Assembly (NCBI GenBank): GCA_041396685.1
Contig: JAWKYD010000003.1
Coordinates: 62,001-126,000, forward strand
Direction of reading: 5' to 3'
Length of the DNA: 64,000 bases
From: JAUIAI01 sp041396685
GTDB taxonomy: Bacteria > Pseudomonadota > Gammaproteobacteria > Burkholderiales > Burkholderiaceae_E
Shown here: piece after piece, positions 49,319-58,695 of the stretch
Layout: every line of letters starts with the position of its first letter
Position numbering within the stretch: position 1 is the first letter of the stretch
Notes under the pieces: generated by a model
Database searches by the model: none
What the model was told of the DNA's origin: nothing
What the model saw: the letters and a program-made list of their open reading frames with translations, nothing else
Made by a program: the position numbers and the translations under genes

Positions 49319-51046
49319 TTGAATACTGCTGTCAGTCAGGAACCCGCCGCCACCACCGCTGGCGAGAGCTTTGCCCAGATGTTCGAGGAGTCGCTCTCAC
49401 GCCAGGAAATGCGTGCAGGCGAGGTCATCACGGCCGAAGTCATCCGCATCGATCACAACTACGTGGTCGTCAACGCGGGCCTCAAGTCCGAGAGCTTCAT
49501 CCCCATCGAAGAGTTTCATGACGATCGTGGCGAACTCGACGTCAAAGAGGGCGATTTCGTTTCCGTCGCCATCGATGCGCTCGAGAACGGCTACGGCGAA
49601 ACCCGCCTCTCGCGTGACCGCGCCAAGCGTTTGGCCGCGTGGCTGCAACTCGAGAAAGCGCTCGACAAGGACGAACTGGTCGAAGGCACGATCACCGGCA
49701 AGGTCAAGGGCGGTCTGACCGTCATGACCAACGGTATCCGTGCGTTCCTGCCCGGTTCGCTCATCGATGTGCGCCCGGTCAAGGACACCACCGCCTACGA
49801 AGGCAAGACCGTCGAGTTCAAGGTCATCAAGCTCGATCGCAAGCGCAACAACGTCGTGTTGTCGCGGCGCGCGGTCATCGAACTCTCGCAGGGCGAAGAG
49901 CGCGCCAAGCTGCTCGAAACCCTCAAAGAGGGCATCGAGGTCAAAGGCGTGGTCAAGAACATCACCGACTACGGCGCGTTCGTCGATCTCGGTGGCATCG
50001 ATGGCCTGCTCCACATCACCGACATGGCGTGGCGTCGCGTGCGTCACCCGAGCGAGGTCGTCCAGGTCGGCGACGAAATCACCGCCAAGGTGCTGAAATT
50101 CGACCAGGAGCGTCAACGCGTTTCGCTGGGCATCAAGCAACTCGGCGACGATCCCTGGATCGGCATCGCACGTCGTTATCCGCAGGGCACGCGCATGTTC
50201 GGCAAGGTCACGAACATCACCGACTACGGCGCGTTCATCGAGATCGAGCCGGGCATCGAGGGTCTGGTGCACGTCTCCGAAATGGACTGGACCAACAAGA
50301 ACGTCAATCCGTCCAAGGTGGTCGCACTCGGTGACGAGGTCGAGGTCATGGTGCTCGAGATCGACGAAGAACGTCGTCGTATCTCCCTGGGCATGAAACA
50401 GTGCCGGCCCAACCCCTGGGAAGAGTTCTCCGACAACTACCGCAAGGGCGATCGCGTGCGGGGCACGATCAAATCGATCACCGACTTCGGCGTGTTCGTC
50501 GGTCTGCCCGGCGGCATCGACGGCCTGGTTCATCTGTCCGACCTGTCCTGGAACGAGAACGGCGAGGAAGCCGTACGCCTGTTCAAGAAAGGCGACGAGG
50601 TCGAGGCCGTGGTGCTGGCGATCGACACCGAGCGCGAGCGCATCTCGCTGGGCATCAAGCAACTCGAAGGCGATCCGTTCTCCAGCTACGCGGCCACCCA
50701 CGACAAGGGTGCGGTCGTGCGGGGCACGATCGGTGCAGTCGATGCCAAGGGTGCGGTCGTCGATCTCGGCAACGAGGTCGAGGGCTATCTGCGTGCGTCC
50801 GAGATTTCGCGCGACCGTGTCGAAGATGCCCGCAACCACCTGAAGGAAGGTGACGGCGTCGAGGCGATGATCATCAATCTCGATCGCAAGAACCGCGTGG
50901 TCAGCCTCTCGCTGAAGGCCAAGGATTCGGCCGAGACCGCCGAGGCCCTCGAGCGCATGCAGGCCGCCTCGAGCGCCTCCAGCGGTACCACCAACCTGGG
51001 CGCGCTGCTGCGTGCCAAGCTGGACAACTCGTCTGACGACAGGTGA
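49319..51046 (+). CDS. rpsA: 30S ribosomal protein S1
   Basis: A 575-residue protein with six S1 RNA-binding domains at about residues 32-98, 118-183, 203-271, 288-358, 375-445 and 461-531. The repeated core is visible as KNITDYGAFVDLGGIDGLLH, TNITDYGAFIEIEPGIEGLVH and SITDFGVFVGLPGGIDGLVH. It unwinds and delivers mRNA to the ribosome. TTG at 49319 gives a normal family N-terminus (NTAVSQEPAATTAGESFAQM). A GTG at 49292 would add nine residues. No ATG is available and no strong Shine-Dalgarno is seen, which fits S1 mRNAs that rely on structure and autoregulation. Confidence 0.95.
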   Translation: MNTAVSQEPAATTAGESFAQMFEESLSRQEMRAGEVITAEVIRIDHNYVVVNAGLKSESFIPIEEFHDDRGELDVKEGDFVSVAIDALENGYGETRLSRDRAKRLAAWLQLEKALDKDELVEGTITGKVKGGLTVMTNGIRAFLPGSLIDVRPVKDTTAYEGKTVEFKVIKLDRKRNNVVLSRRAVIELSQGEERAKLLETLKEGIEVKGVVKNITDYGAFVDLGGIDGLLHITDMAWRRVRHPSEVVQVGDEITAKVLKFDQERQRVSLGIKQLGDDPWIGIARRYPQGTRMFGKVTNITDYGAFIEIEPGIEGLVHVSEMDWTNKNVNPSKVVALGDEVEVMVLEIDEERRRISLGMKQCRPNPWEEFSDNYRKGDRVRGTIKSITDFGVFVGLPGGIDGLVHLSDLSWNENGEEAVRLFKKGDEVEAVVLAIDTERERISLGIKQLEGDPFSSYAATHDKGAVVRGTIGAVDAKGAVVDLGNEVEGYLRASEISRDRVEDARNHLKEGDGVEAMIINLDRKNRVVSLSLKAKDSAETAEALERMQAASSASSGTTNLGALLRAKLDNSSDDR

Positions 51047-51067
51047 TCCAGCGCCGGTCGTCGGTGG

Positions 51068-51136
51068 ACGCGCCCGTTCGCGGGCGTGTCGGCCGATGAT
51101 GGCATGCGGGCCCGGCGCTGCCCCCTGGCGCCGGGC
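51068..51136 (+). terminator. Two hairpins after rpsA
   Basis: CGCCCG-TTCG-CGGGCG (core 51071-51086, extended to 51068-51089 with one G-U pair) has a UUCG-type loop. GCCCGGCGC (51110-51118) then pairs with GCGCCGGGC (51128-51136). Both lack a long U-run. They may limit read-through into ihfB or protect the rpsA mRNA end. Confidence 0.5.
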
Positions 51137-51237
51137 CTCGCCTTGCACCGATTCCTATTCGCGTGATGCAACAGGCATTCGAAGACGATGATTCCGGCGG
51201 GTCGATGACCCGGTCGGACGACGATCGCAACGGCGCG

Positions 51238-51549
51238 ATGACTCGCTCGGAGCTCATCAACCGCCTGGCCGATCGCGTGCCCCAGTTGGTGGCCAAGGAC
51301 GCCGAGCTTGCAGTGCGTACCATTCTCGACGCCATGGCCGATGCGCTGTCGCGCGGGCATCGCATCGAGATTCGCGGTTTCGGCAGTTTCGCGCTGTCGT
51401 ATCGGCCGGCGCGCGTCGGCCGCAATCCCAAGTCCGGCGAGAGCGTGCACGTACCGGAAAAGCGTGTTCCCCATTTCAAACCGGGCAAGACGTTGCGCGA
51501 GGGCGTCGATCGCGCGCGCGACTCCGGACCACCGCCGCGCACGGTGTAG
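51238..51549 (+). CDS. ihfB: Integration host factor beta subunit
   Basis: A 103-residue DNA-bending protein of the HU/IHF family. MTRSELINRLADRVPQLVAKD is the IhfB N-terminus, and GRNPKSGESVHVPEKRVPHFKPGK (best seen as RNPKSGE and PHFKPGK) is the DNA-inserting arm with its proline. The ATG at 51238 begins the family sequence but has no ribosome site. An ATG at 51166 would add 24 acidic residues. The last ten residues (DSGPPPRTV) are a short extension. It sits between rpsA and lapA as in most Proteobacteria. Confidence 0.92.
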   Translation: MTRSELINRLADRVPQLVAKDAELAVRTILDAMADALSRGHRIEIRGFGSFALSYRPARVGRNPKSGESVHVPEKRVPHFKPGKTLREGVDRARDSGPPPRTV

Positions 51550-51555
51550 GCCACC

Positions 51556-51906
51556 ATGGGCTGGCGCATCCTGTCCTGGTTGCTGTTGATTCTGTTGTTC
51601 GTCGTGGCCCTCGGTCTGTCGCTGGCCAACACCGAAATGACGGGCCTGCGTTTTTTCCTGTTGGGCGATCAGCCGTTGCTGAGGGCCCCGCTGGTCGCGC
51701 TGCTGCTGGCGTTCTTTGCGACCGGATTCGTGGCCGGCATGCTCGCGCGCCTGCCCGCGTACTGGCGGCAGCGGCGGCGCATAAAATCGCTCGAACGGCG
51801 CATTCGGCAAGTGCAGGATGCGCAGATTCCCGAGGTGGCGTTTCCCGCGACCAGCACGCGCCGGGCACCCGCCACCGACGGCCCCGTTCCTCGTCTCGGT
51901 CGTTGA
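51556..51906 (+). CDS. lapA: Lipopolysaccharide assembly protein LapA
   Basis: A 116-residue inner-membrane protein with two helices (about residues 5-25 and 44-67) and a C-terminal cytoplasmic coiled stretch (YWRQRRRIKSLERRIRQVQ). The LapA hallmark NTEMTGLRFFLL lies between the helices. With LapB it controls LpxC turnover and so lipopolysaccharide synthesis. It starts 6 bp after ihfB and is followed by lapB, the standard order. Confidence 0.9.
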   Translation: MGWRILSWLLLILLFVVALGLSLANTEMTGLRFFLLGDQPLLRAPLVALLLAFFATGFVAGMLARLPAYWRQRRRIKSLERRIRQVQDAQIPEVAFPATSTRRAPATDGPVPRLGR

Positions 51907-52027
51907 GCCTTCAAAGGACGTAGAACGCCTCGCGGCTCCACATGAGGGGCTTGGACCGCCTCGAAGCGGCCGGCACTGCGACGCCGACGGTATCCTGCCG
52001 GCTGCGCTTCATAGCTAAAGTCTGTCG

Positions 52028-53218
52028 ATGACCTTTGACGTCTGGTGGTTCCTCTTGTTGCCCCTCGTGTTCGGGCTTGGGTGGTTCGCGGCACGTGCCG
52101 AGGCCCGTCGTGGCAACCAGGAGCGGGCATTGAGCACCGCCTATGCCAAAGGGCTCAATCATCTGCTGAACGAGCGCCACGACGAGGCGATCGATGCGTT
52201 CATCGAGGTGGTGCGCATCGATCCGGAGAAGTCGGAGCTCCACTTCGCGCTCGGTGGTTTGTTTCGCCGACGTGGTGAGCTCGAGCGCGCATTGCGCGTG
52301 CACCAATCACTGGCCGAGCGCAACGACCTGCCTGCGGCCCAGCGCGACCATGCGCGCTTCGAACTGGGGCAAGACTATCTGCGTGCCGGATTGCTGGACC
52401 GGGCCGAGGATGCATTCAATCGTCTGGCGGGCTCGGAGTACGCGCGCGCGGCGTTGGCGCACCGACTGAGCATTGCGCAGATGGTGCGCGACTGGCCCCT
52501 GGCGATCGAGTTGGCCGGCCAGTTGGGCGAGGACGCGCCGACGGGCGCAGCGGTGATCGCCCATTTCCATTGTGAGCAGGCCCTGACCCTCGCCCAGGGA
52601 AGCGGCGCAGCGGCGGAGGACGGGCAGCACGAGCCGGCGGTGGCTGCGTTGGATAAGTTGCGCCAGGCCGCCGATGCCGCGCCCGGGCATCCGCGGCCGT
52701 GGGTGATGCGCGGCGAGATCGCGCTTGCCGGGGGCGATGCCCAGGGCGCGATCGACGCCTGGTCGCGTCTGCTGGACGATGCCCCCGATCATGTCTCGCT
52801 GGTGGCCGGGCCGTGGTTGCGCGCGCACGAACAGCTCGAACGTGCCGACGAGGGGATCGCCCGGTTGGAGGCGGCCTACGACGTGCACCCGTCGGTCGAC
52901 GTACTCATGGCCTTGCACCAAGCCTGGGAGGCTCGCGACGGCGCCGGGCCGGCGGCGGCCAAGCTGCGGGCGGCGGTCCGGGCCCACCCTGGGCTGCTGG
53001 GCCTGCGGCACTGGCTTCGACACGGGGCGTTCGGTGGCGAGGGCGAGGCCGGCACGGACGATCGTGAGCTGATCGATGCCGCGATCGGGCGCCAGGCCGA
53101 ACGTCTGTCGCGCTTCGTCTGCCGCGAATGCGGCTTCGGTGCGCGGCGCTTCTACTGGCAGTGCCCGGGTTGCAGTCGCTGGGACAGCTACACGCCGCGT
53201 CGCGCCGAGGAGGTTTGA
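52028..53218 (+). CDS. lapB: Lipopolysaccharide assembly protein LapB (YciM)
   Basis: A 396-residue protein: an N-terminal membrane anchor (residues 6-24, WWFLLLPLVFGLGWF), about nine TPR repeats (from NQERALSTAYAKGLNHLLNE to near residue 350), and a C-terminal rubredoxin-like metal knuckle (CRECGF and CPGCSRW, four cysteines). LapB joins FtsH to LpxC and so limits lipid A synthesis. The anchor, TPRs and iron site are all complete. The neighbours lapA and heptose genes support the role. Confidence 0.95.
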   Translation: MTFDVWWFLLLPLVFGLGWFAARAEARRGNQERALSTAYAKGLNHLLNERHDEAIDAFIEVVRIDPEKSELHFALGGLFRRRGELERALRVHQSLAERNDLPAAQRDHARFELGQDYLRAGLLDRAEDAFNRLAGSEYARAALAHRLSIAQMVRDWPLAIELAGQLGEDAPTGAAVIAHFHCEQALTLAQGSGAAAEDGQHEPAVAALDKLRQAADAAPGHPRPWVMRGEIALAGGDAQGAIDAWSRLLDDAPDHVSLVAGPWLRAHEQLERADEGIARLEAAYDVHPSVDVLMALHQAWEARDGAGPAAAKLRAAVRAHPGLLGLRHWLRHGAFGGEGEAGTDDRELIDAAIGRQAERLSRFVCRECGFGARRFYWQCPGCSRWDSYTPRRAEEV

Positions 53219-53314
53219 AGTGACGGTCGAACTCGTGCGCCGCCGATCAGACTCGATGCAGCGCGTAACCTCCGTCGGCCGGCGCCCGTCGTCGACGCGT
53301 TCAAGGAGCCACCG

Positions 53315-54280
53315 ATGACCGAATCGGCCTGGTCGCAAGCCGCCAGCGCACCCGCGCTGCGTGAATGTTTTCGCCCAGCCCGCGTGCTGATCGTGGGCGA
53401 CGTGATGCTCGACCGCTATTGGTTCGGCGATGTCGAACGCATTTCGCCGGAGGCGCCGGTCCCGGTGGTAAGGGTCCAGCGGACCGAGATGCGTCTGGGC
53501 GGTGCGGCCAACGTGGCCTTGAACGTGCGCAGCCTGGGCGCCGGTGCGCGACTGATGGGAGTGGTCGGCCGGGACGAGGCCGGCGGTGAGATTCGTCAGA
53601 TGCTCGACCGCCATCAGATCGATGCGCGTTTGACCGAGGATCCCGAATCGCCGACCACCGTCAAGCTGCGCGTGATTGGCCGCCAGCAGCAGTTGCTGCG
53701 CATCGATTTCGAGCAGCCGCCGGCGCACGCCACGCTGGCCGGCAAGCTCGATGCGGTGCGCCAGGCACTCGGCGACGATTCCGTACTGGTACTGTCGGAC
53801 TACGGCAAGGGGGCCTTGCTCGAGGTCTCCGAGATGATCGCCGCGGCACGTGATCATCGCCGCACGGTGATCGTCGACCCGAAGGGCGATGACTATGCCC
53901 GCTACCGTGGCGCCACCGTGATCACGCCCAACCGGGCCGAGTTGCGCGAGGTGGTCGGGCGTTGGCGCGACGAGGACGATCTGACCCGGCGCGCCCAGGC
54001 ATTGCGCGCCGAGTTGGACATCGACCATCTGCTGCTGACCCGCTCCGAGGAGGGCATGAGCCTGTACGGCGCCGACGGCGTCTGGAGCGTGGCTGCGGCC
54101 GCGCGCGAGGTGTTCGATGTCTCCGGTGCCGGCGACACGGTGGTCGCCGTGATGGCGGCGGCGCTCGCGGCCGGCGCCCCGATCCGCGAGGCCGTGACAC
54201 TGGCCAATCGGGCGGGTGGTATCGTGGTGGGCAAGTTGGGTACGGCCACGGTCAGTGCAGAGGAGTTGTTCGAGAAATGA
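53315..54280 (+). CDS. rfaE1: Heptose 7-phosphate kinase (HldE kinase domain only)
   Basis: A 321-residue ribokinase-fold kinase acting in ADP-heptose synthesis for lipopolysaccharide core. Motifs are VGDVMLDRYWFGDVERISPE, RLGGAANVALNVRSLGA, VDPKGDDYARYRGA and the catalytic FDVSGAGDTVVAVMA. It ends soon after this domain (KLGTATVSAEEL), so the nucleotidyltransferase half of HldE is not fused and must be a separate gene elsewhere. An AAGGAG site supports the start, and ATGA couples it to hldD. Confidence 0.93.
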   Translation: MTESAWSQAASAPALRECFRPARVLIVGDVMLDRYWFGDVERISPEAPVPVVRVQRTEMRLGGAANVALNVRSLGAGARLMGVVGRDEAGGEIRQMLDRHQIDARLTEDPESPTTVKLRVIGRQQQLLRIDFEQPPAHATLAGKLDAVRQALGDDSVLVLSDYGKGALLEVSEMIAAARDHRRTVIVDPKGDDYARYRGATVITPNRAELREVVGRWRDEDDLTRRAQALRAELDIDHLLLTRSEEGMSLYGADGVWSVAAAAREVFDVSGAGDTVVAVMAAALAAGAPIREAVTLANRAGGIVVGKLGTATVSAEELFEK

Positions 54281-55263
54281 TCATCGTCACCGGTGCTGCC
54301 GGCTTCATCGGCTCCAATCTGGTTGCCGCCCTCAATGCTCGTGGCGAGCGCAACATCGTCGCGGTGGACAACCTGACGCGCGCGGACAAATACCGCAACC
54401 TGGTCGATTGCGAGATCGCCGACTATCTCGACAAGACCGAGCTGGTGGATCGGCTGCCCTCGCTTCGCCACGTCCGCGCCATCTTCCACCAGGGCGCCTG
54501 TTCGGACACGATGGAGACCGACGGCCGCTACATGATGGACAACAATTATCGTTATTCGCTGCGCCTGTTCGAGCACGCGCAGGCCAACGGCATACCGTTC
54601 ATCTACGCGTCGTCGGCGGCGGTGTACGGAGGCGGCGAGGTGTTCGTCGAGCGCCGCGAGCACGAGGGACCGTTGAACGTCTATGGCTACTCGAAGTTCC
54701 TGTTCGACCAGATCGTGCGCCGGCGCATGGCGTCGGGGCTGACCAAGCAGGTGGTCGGGCTGCGTTATTTCAACGTCTACGGGCCGCGCGAATCGCACAA
54801 GGGCCGCATGGCCTCGGTGGCTTTCCATCACGTGAATCAGTATCGTGAGCACGGTCATGTCGCCTTGTTCTCGGGCTGGGACGGCTATGGCAACGGCGAA
54901 CAATCGCGTGATTTCGTGTCCGTCGACGATGCGGTCGCCGTGAACCTGCATTTCTTCGATACGCCGCAGGTCAGTGGCATCTTCAATTGCGGCACCGGTC
55001 GCGCCCAGCCGTTCAACGATGTCGCACTGGCGGTGGTCAACGCCATGCGCGCCAAGCAGGGGCGGCCCAAGGCCGATCTGGCCACGCTTGTGGCCGACGG
55101 CGAGATCCGCTACATCGATTTTCCCGAGGCGCTCAAGGGCAAGTACCAGAGCTACACCCGCGCCGATCTCTCCGATCTGCGCTCGGCCGGCTGCCACCAT
55201 GAGTTCGCGTCGGTCGAGAAGGGCGTCGCCCGCTACGTCGACTGGCTGACCCGCGCTTCGTGA
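54277..55263 (+). CDS. hldD: ADP-L-glycero-D-manno-heptose 6-epimerase
   Basis: A 328-residue extended short-chain dehydrogenase that inverts C6'' of ADP-heptose. The NADP motif GAAGFIGSNLV is at residues 6-16. The active-site pair is YxxxK in NVYGYSKFLFDQ, after YASSAAVYGGG. The family features FHQGACSDTMETDG and YRYSLRLFEHAQANG are present. The ATG overlaps the kinase stop. Together the two genes supply the heptose for inner-core lipopolysaccharide. Confidence 0.96.
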   Translation: MIIVTGAAGFIGSNLVAALNARGERNIVAVDNLTRADKYRNLVDCEIADYLDKTELVDRLPSLRHVRAIFHQGACSDTMETDGRYMMDNNYRYSLRLFEHAQANGIPFIYASSAAVYGGGEVFVERREHEGPLNVYGYSKFLFDQIVRRRMASGLTKQVVGLRYFNVYGPRESHKGRMASVAFHHVNQYREHGHVALFSGWDGYGNGEQSRDFVSVDDAVAVNLHFFDTPQVSGIFNCGTGRAQPFNDVALAVVNAMRAKQGRPKADLATLVADGEIRYIDFPEALKGKYQSYTRADLSDLRSAGCHHEFASVEKGVARYVDWLTRAS

Positions 55264-55299
55264 CCCGTCGCGACATCCTTTTCGAACAGGAGAACGACG

Positions 55300-55818
55300 A
55301 TGCCTGAGCCGGATCACATGCACTGGGAGGGGCGCTGGGGCGACCTCGAAGCGATTCGTCAGCTGAAGGCCCGCTACTGCCGCTTCGTGGACACCAAACA
55401 GTGGACCCGGCTGGCCGCTTTGTTCGTGCCGGGCACCGTCTTCGAAGGTTTCGGTTCGGCGCCGACGGGCGCCGACGAGCGTCAGTTCATCGCCGGTATT
55501 TCGGCCCGCCTGGCCGAGGTGGTTTCCATCCACCACTGTCACACGCCCGAAATCGCCTTCACCGGCGAGCGCAGCGCGCGAGGCATCTGGCAGATGATGG
55601 ACTATCTGCAGTTTCCCGACGGGCAGCGCCCACGCGAAGCCCCCGACAGCCCTGGCTTCGTCGGCTGGGGCTATTACGAGGAAGACTACCGGCTGTGCGA
55701 CGACGGTCGGTGGCGCTTTTGTTTCATGCGCCTGACCCGGCAACGAATCGATCCGCTGGCGGCCGATCATCCGCCCGTGCGAGCCGGCTTCATCGCGCCG
55801 ACGCCCGACTGGCTCTGA
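55300..55818 (+). CDS. SnoaL-like (NTF2-fold) protein
   Basis: A 172-residue protein with the SnoaL_4 pattern: DLEAIRQLKARYCRFVDTKQWTRLAALF at the start, VSIHHCHTPEIAF in the middle and YEEDYRLCDDGRWRFCFMRLTR near the end. Members are small hydratases, dehydratases or binding proteins of hydrophobic substrates, often steroid- or aromatic-related. AGGAGAACGACG gives a good ribosome site. It is close enough to hldD (36 bp) to be co-transcribed, but no functional link is known. Confidence 0.82.
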   Translation: MPEPDHMHWEGRWGDLEAIRQLKARYCRFVDTKQWTRLAALFVPGTVFEGFGSAPTGADERQFIAGISARLAEVVSIHHCHTPEIAFTGERSARGIWQMMDYLQFPDGQRPREAPDSPGFVGWGYYEEDYRLCDDGRWRFCFMRLTRQRIDPLAADHPPVRAGFIAPTPDWL

Positions 55819-55861
55819 GGGTTTCCGACGCATCGGACGGCGCACGCCGGCCCAGCGCGGT

Positions 55862-56608
55862 TCAGCGCAACAAATGCATCCCGTCGCTTGGCGTCGGAGA
55901 CGCCGGGCCTGATTGCGGGCGGGCCGGGGCATGCACGGACGGCCGCTCCACCGGTGGCTGGGGCGCGCTGTTCACGACCATCGAGGGCACCTCGTCGGCG
56001 GCGGCTACCGTCGCGCGGCGGCCTTGCGGTACCTCCATCTGGCTGCGCCGCGTGGCCACCACCACGCGACCGGAATGCACCTCCAGTTCCAGCGGCGGCG
56101 CATTCTTTGGATCGCAGCGCTGAGTTCGGCAGTCGCGCTGCCAGACCGAGAAATCGGTGCCGCGTACACCCATCACCGCGGTTGGCGTGCGCAGTTGAAA
56201 GCCCGGCGGATTGAGCTTGCCGATCGATCCGGTCACCGTTCGCAACGAACCACGTGCGAGAGAGAACCAGCTCTCGCTCTTGGCGCCGGCCATCTTGAAT
56301 CGCTCGATCGTCAGACTGCTGCCCGGGCCCATCGCCATCAACGTGCCGTCGGTGTAGCGAATGTCGACCCGGCCGTTGGAACCGGTACTGACACGGTCGC
56401 CCGCGCGCAAGGCGAAGGCATCGGTGACCGGTGTCGCCACGGCACCCGAGCGAATCAACCAGGTGTCGCCGCTGGAGCGCACGACCGTGGCCGCGTCCTG
56501 ACTGGCGAGGGCCGGCAACGGCTTGCCGGACAGCACGAGCGCCGCGGCGCCCGTAACGAGGGCGATGAGGGCGGCCGAGCGCCGACGTCTGGCAGAATGC
56601 GTGATCAT
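55862..56608 (-). CDS. Exported FecR-domain protein
   Basis: A 248-residue protein with a basic, hydrophobic signal (SARRRRSAALIALVTGAAALVL) and a FecR domain (about residues 60-165: ALRAGDRVSTGSNGRVDIRY, DGTLMAMGPGSSLTIERF, RTPTAVMGVRGTDFSVW). The tail is proline/serine-rich. Unlike classic FecR it has no N-terminal cytoplasmic sensor-helix for an ECF sigma factor and no sigma factor gene adjoins, so it is probably a free periplasmic or surface protein. Function unknown. It is divergent from ubiA. Confidence 0.85.
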   Translation of the reverse strand: MITHSARRRRSAALIALVTGAAALVLSGKPLPALASQDAATVVRSSGDTWLIRSGAVATPVTDAFALRAGDRVSTGSNGRVDIRYTDGTLMAMGPGSSLTIERFKMAGAKSESWFSLARGSLRTVTGSIGKLNPPGFQLRTPTAVMGVRGTDFSVWQRDCRTQRCDPKNAPPLELEVHSGRVVVATRRSQMEVPQGRRATVAAADEVPSMVVNSAPQPPVERPSVHAPARPQSGPASPTPSDGMHLLR

Positions 56609-56768
56609 CCTGCCTTCTATCGGCGGATGGCGCGCGAACTGGAGGCCACGGCCGGGCCGCCCATCGGCCGGCGGTCACCGCCCGTCCCCGTCCGTCCGCC
56701 GCCTGCCGCTCGCGATCAGCCCTATGCCGGCCACCCGTCCGCACGAGCCAGCGATTGCCAGGCTTCCT

Positions 56769-57662
56769 ATGGATCACGACTCCGTTTCGTCCCGAGTCCG
56801 GCCGCTGCCGCGCTGGGCGCTGTACGGGTTGCTCGTCCGCCTTCATCGCCCGATCGGCACCTTGCTGCTGCTGTGGCCGACACTCTGGGCGCTCTGGTTC
56901 GCCAGCGATGGCCCGCCCGATGCGTATCTGCTGTTCGCGTTCTCGTTCGGCACCTTGCTGATGCGCTCGTCGGGCTGTGCGATCAACGACTATGCCGACC
57001 GCGACTTCGACCGTCACGTCAAGCGCACCCGGCATCGCCCGGTGACCAGTGGCGCGATTCGTCCGGCCGAAGCGGTCGGCGTGGCGGTGGTGCTGGCGCT
57101 GCTGGCCTTCCTGCTGGTGCTGCCGATGAACGGGCTGACCATTGCGCTCGCGTTCGTCGCCGCCTTCGTGGCGGGCAGCTATCCGTACACCAAGCGCTTT
57201 CTGGCACTGCCGCAGGCCTATCTCGGCATTGCGTTCGGATTCGGCATTCCGATGGCCTATGCGGCCGTGCTCGGCAGCCTGCCGCCGGCCGCCTGGCTGT
57301 TGCTGCTGGCCAATGTGTTCTGGGCGCTCGCCTACGACACCGAATACGCGATGGTCGACCGCGATGATGATCTGAAGATCGGCATTCGCACGGCCGCCAT
57401 CACCTTCGGCCGCTTCGATGTCGTGGCGGTGATGATCTGCTATGCGATCACGATCGGCCTGCTCGGCTGGGTTGGTGTACTCGAGGGGCGCGGCGTCTGG
57501 TTCTGGGCGGGGCTGCTCGCCGCCGTCGCGATCACCGTCTATCACGGTTGGCTGATCCGGACGCGCGATCGCGATGGCTGCTTCGCGGCGTTCAATCACA
57601 ACAACTGGTGGGGCGCGGCCGTCATGGCCGGCATCGTGCTCGATTACGCGCTGGCCGCCTGA
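56769..57662 (+). CDS. ubiA: 4-hydroxybenzoate polyprenyltransferase
   Basis: A 297-residue membrane prenyltransferase, the first committed ubiquinone step. The two aspartate motifs that bind Mg-diphosphate are NDYADRDFD (about residues 81-89) and AYDTEYAMVDRDDD (about 192-205). Some eight membrane helices are evident. The ATG at 56769 leaves a short cytoplasmic lead (MDHDSVSSRVRPLP). Another in-frame ATG at 56724 is possible. It stands alone and converges on proC. Confidence 0.95.
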   Translation: MDHDSVSSRVRPLPRWALYGLLVRLHRPIGTLLLLWPTLWALWFASDGPPDAYLLFAFSFGTLLMRSSGCAINDYADRDFDRHVKRTRHRPVTSGAIRPAEAVGVAVVLALLAFLLVLPMNGLTIALAFVAAFVAGSYPYTKRFLALPQAYLGIAFGFGIPMAYAAVLGSLPPAAWLLLLANVFWALAYDTEYAMVDRDDDLKIGIRTAAITFGRFDVVAVMICYAITIGLLGWVGVLEGRGVWFWAGLLAAVAITVYHGWLIRTRDRDGCFAAFNHNNWWGAAVMAGIVLDYALAA

Positions 57663-57771
57663 ATTCAGCCGGGCCCGCGTATGTGAGCGGCACGCGCGCC
57701 TGGATTGGCGCCGCGGGCGCCAGATGCCCGCCGCCGGCCACGTCACGTGTCCGGCACGGCCCTCGTGACGC

Positions 57772-58581
57772 TCAGGCGCCGCCCAGCTCGCGGCCCAGTT
57801 CGATGCTGCGATCCCGCGCGGCGCGCACCGCCCGCAGCACCAGATCGCCGATCTCGGCATCGTCCATGACCGCGAGCGCGGCGGCCGTCGTGCCGCCCTT
57901 CGAGGTCACGTTGGCACGCAACACGCCCGGCGCTTCATCGCTGGCCAACGCGAGCTCGGCCGCACCCTTGAACGTCTGAAGCACCAGCGCACGCGCCTGA
58001 TCCGGTGCGAGCCCGACGTCGTCGGCGGCGGCCATCATCGCTTCCATCCAGCGGAACACGTAGGCTGGCCCGCTGCCGCTGACCGCGGTCACGGCATCGA
58101 GCTGGGTCTCGACGTCGAGCCGCAGCACCGGGCCGACGGTCGCGAGCAAGGTCTCGGCCGTGGTCATGTCGGCGTCCGTGGCGGCCGTTCCGCCGACCAG
58201 CGCGCTGATTCCCTGGCCGATCAGTGCCGGTGTGTTCGGCATGACGCGGATCAAGCGTTCGTGCCCGCCCAGCCAGCGTCCGAGGTCGCTCATCAGGATG
58301 CCTGCGGCCACGCTGATGATCAGGTTGCCGGCGAGCTTGTCGGCCAGCGAGCCCGCCACTTCGCGCATCACCTGCGGCTTGACTGCCAGCACGATCACGT
58401 CGTCGGCGGCAAACGCCTCGGCATGCTCGGCCACCGTGATGCCAAACCGGTTGGCCACTTTGCGACGCGTGGGTTCGTGCGGATCGATCGCACGGATCTG
58501 GCTTGCTGGCCGGCCGCTGGCGAGCAGGCCGCCAATCAGTGCGCCGGCCATGTTGCCGGCACCGATGAAGATCAAGGACAT
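57772..58581 (-). CDS. proC: Pyrroline-5-carboxylate reductase
   Basis: A 269-residue enzyme, the last step of proline synthesis. The NAD(P) motif is IFIGAGNMAGALIGGLL (residues 4-20). The VLAVKPQVM segment, RVMPNTPALIGQGISAL and the signature SGSGPAYVFRWMEAM are complete. The ATG at 58581 was chosen because it begins the family strand. An upstream extension lacks support. In many Proteobacteria proC neighbours yggS and pilT; here murJ and rpsT lie between. Confidence 0.95.
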   Translation of the reverse strand: MSLIFIGAGNMAGALIGGLLASGRPASQIRAIDPHEPTRRKVANRFGITVAEHAEAFAADDVIVLAVKPQVMREVAGSLADKLAGNLIISVAAGILMSDLGRWLGGHERLIRVMPNTPALIGQGISALVGGTAATDADMTTAETLLATVGPVLRLDVETQLDAVTAVSGSGPAYVFRWMEAMMAAADDVGLAPDQARALVLQTFKGAAELALASDEAPGVLRANVTSKGGTTAAALAVMDDAEIGDLVLRAVRAARDRSIELGRELGGA

Positions 58582-58695
58582 GTCGGATCTCGGGAAGACG
58601 GGGGAGCGGCGCGGCGCATACGACAACGATCGGGCGCCGGCCGACCGCCGCATCTTAGCCCGTGCCGCGGCGGGTCCGGGATCGGCCCGTGCCGA

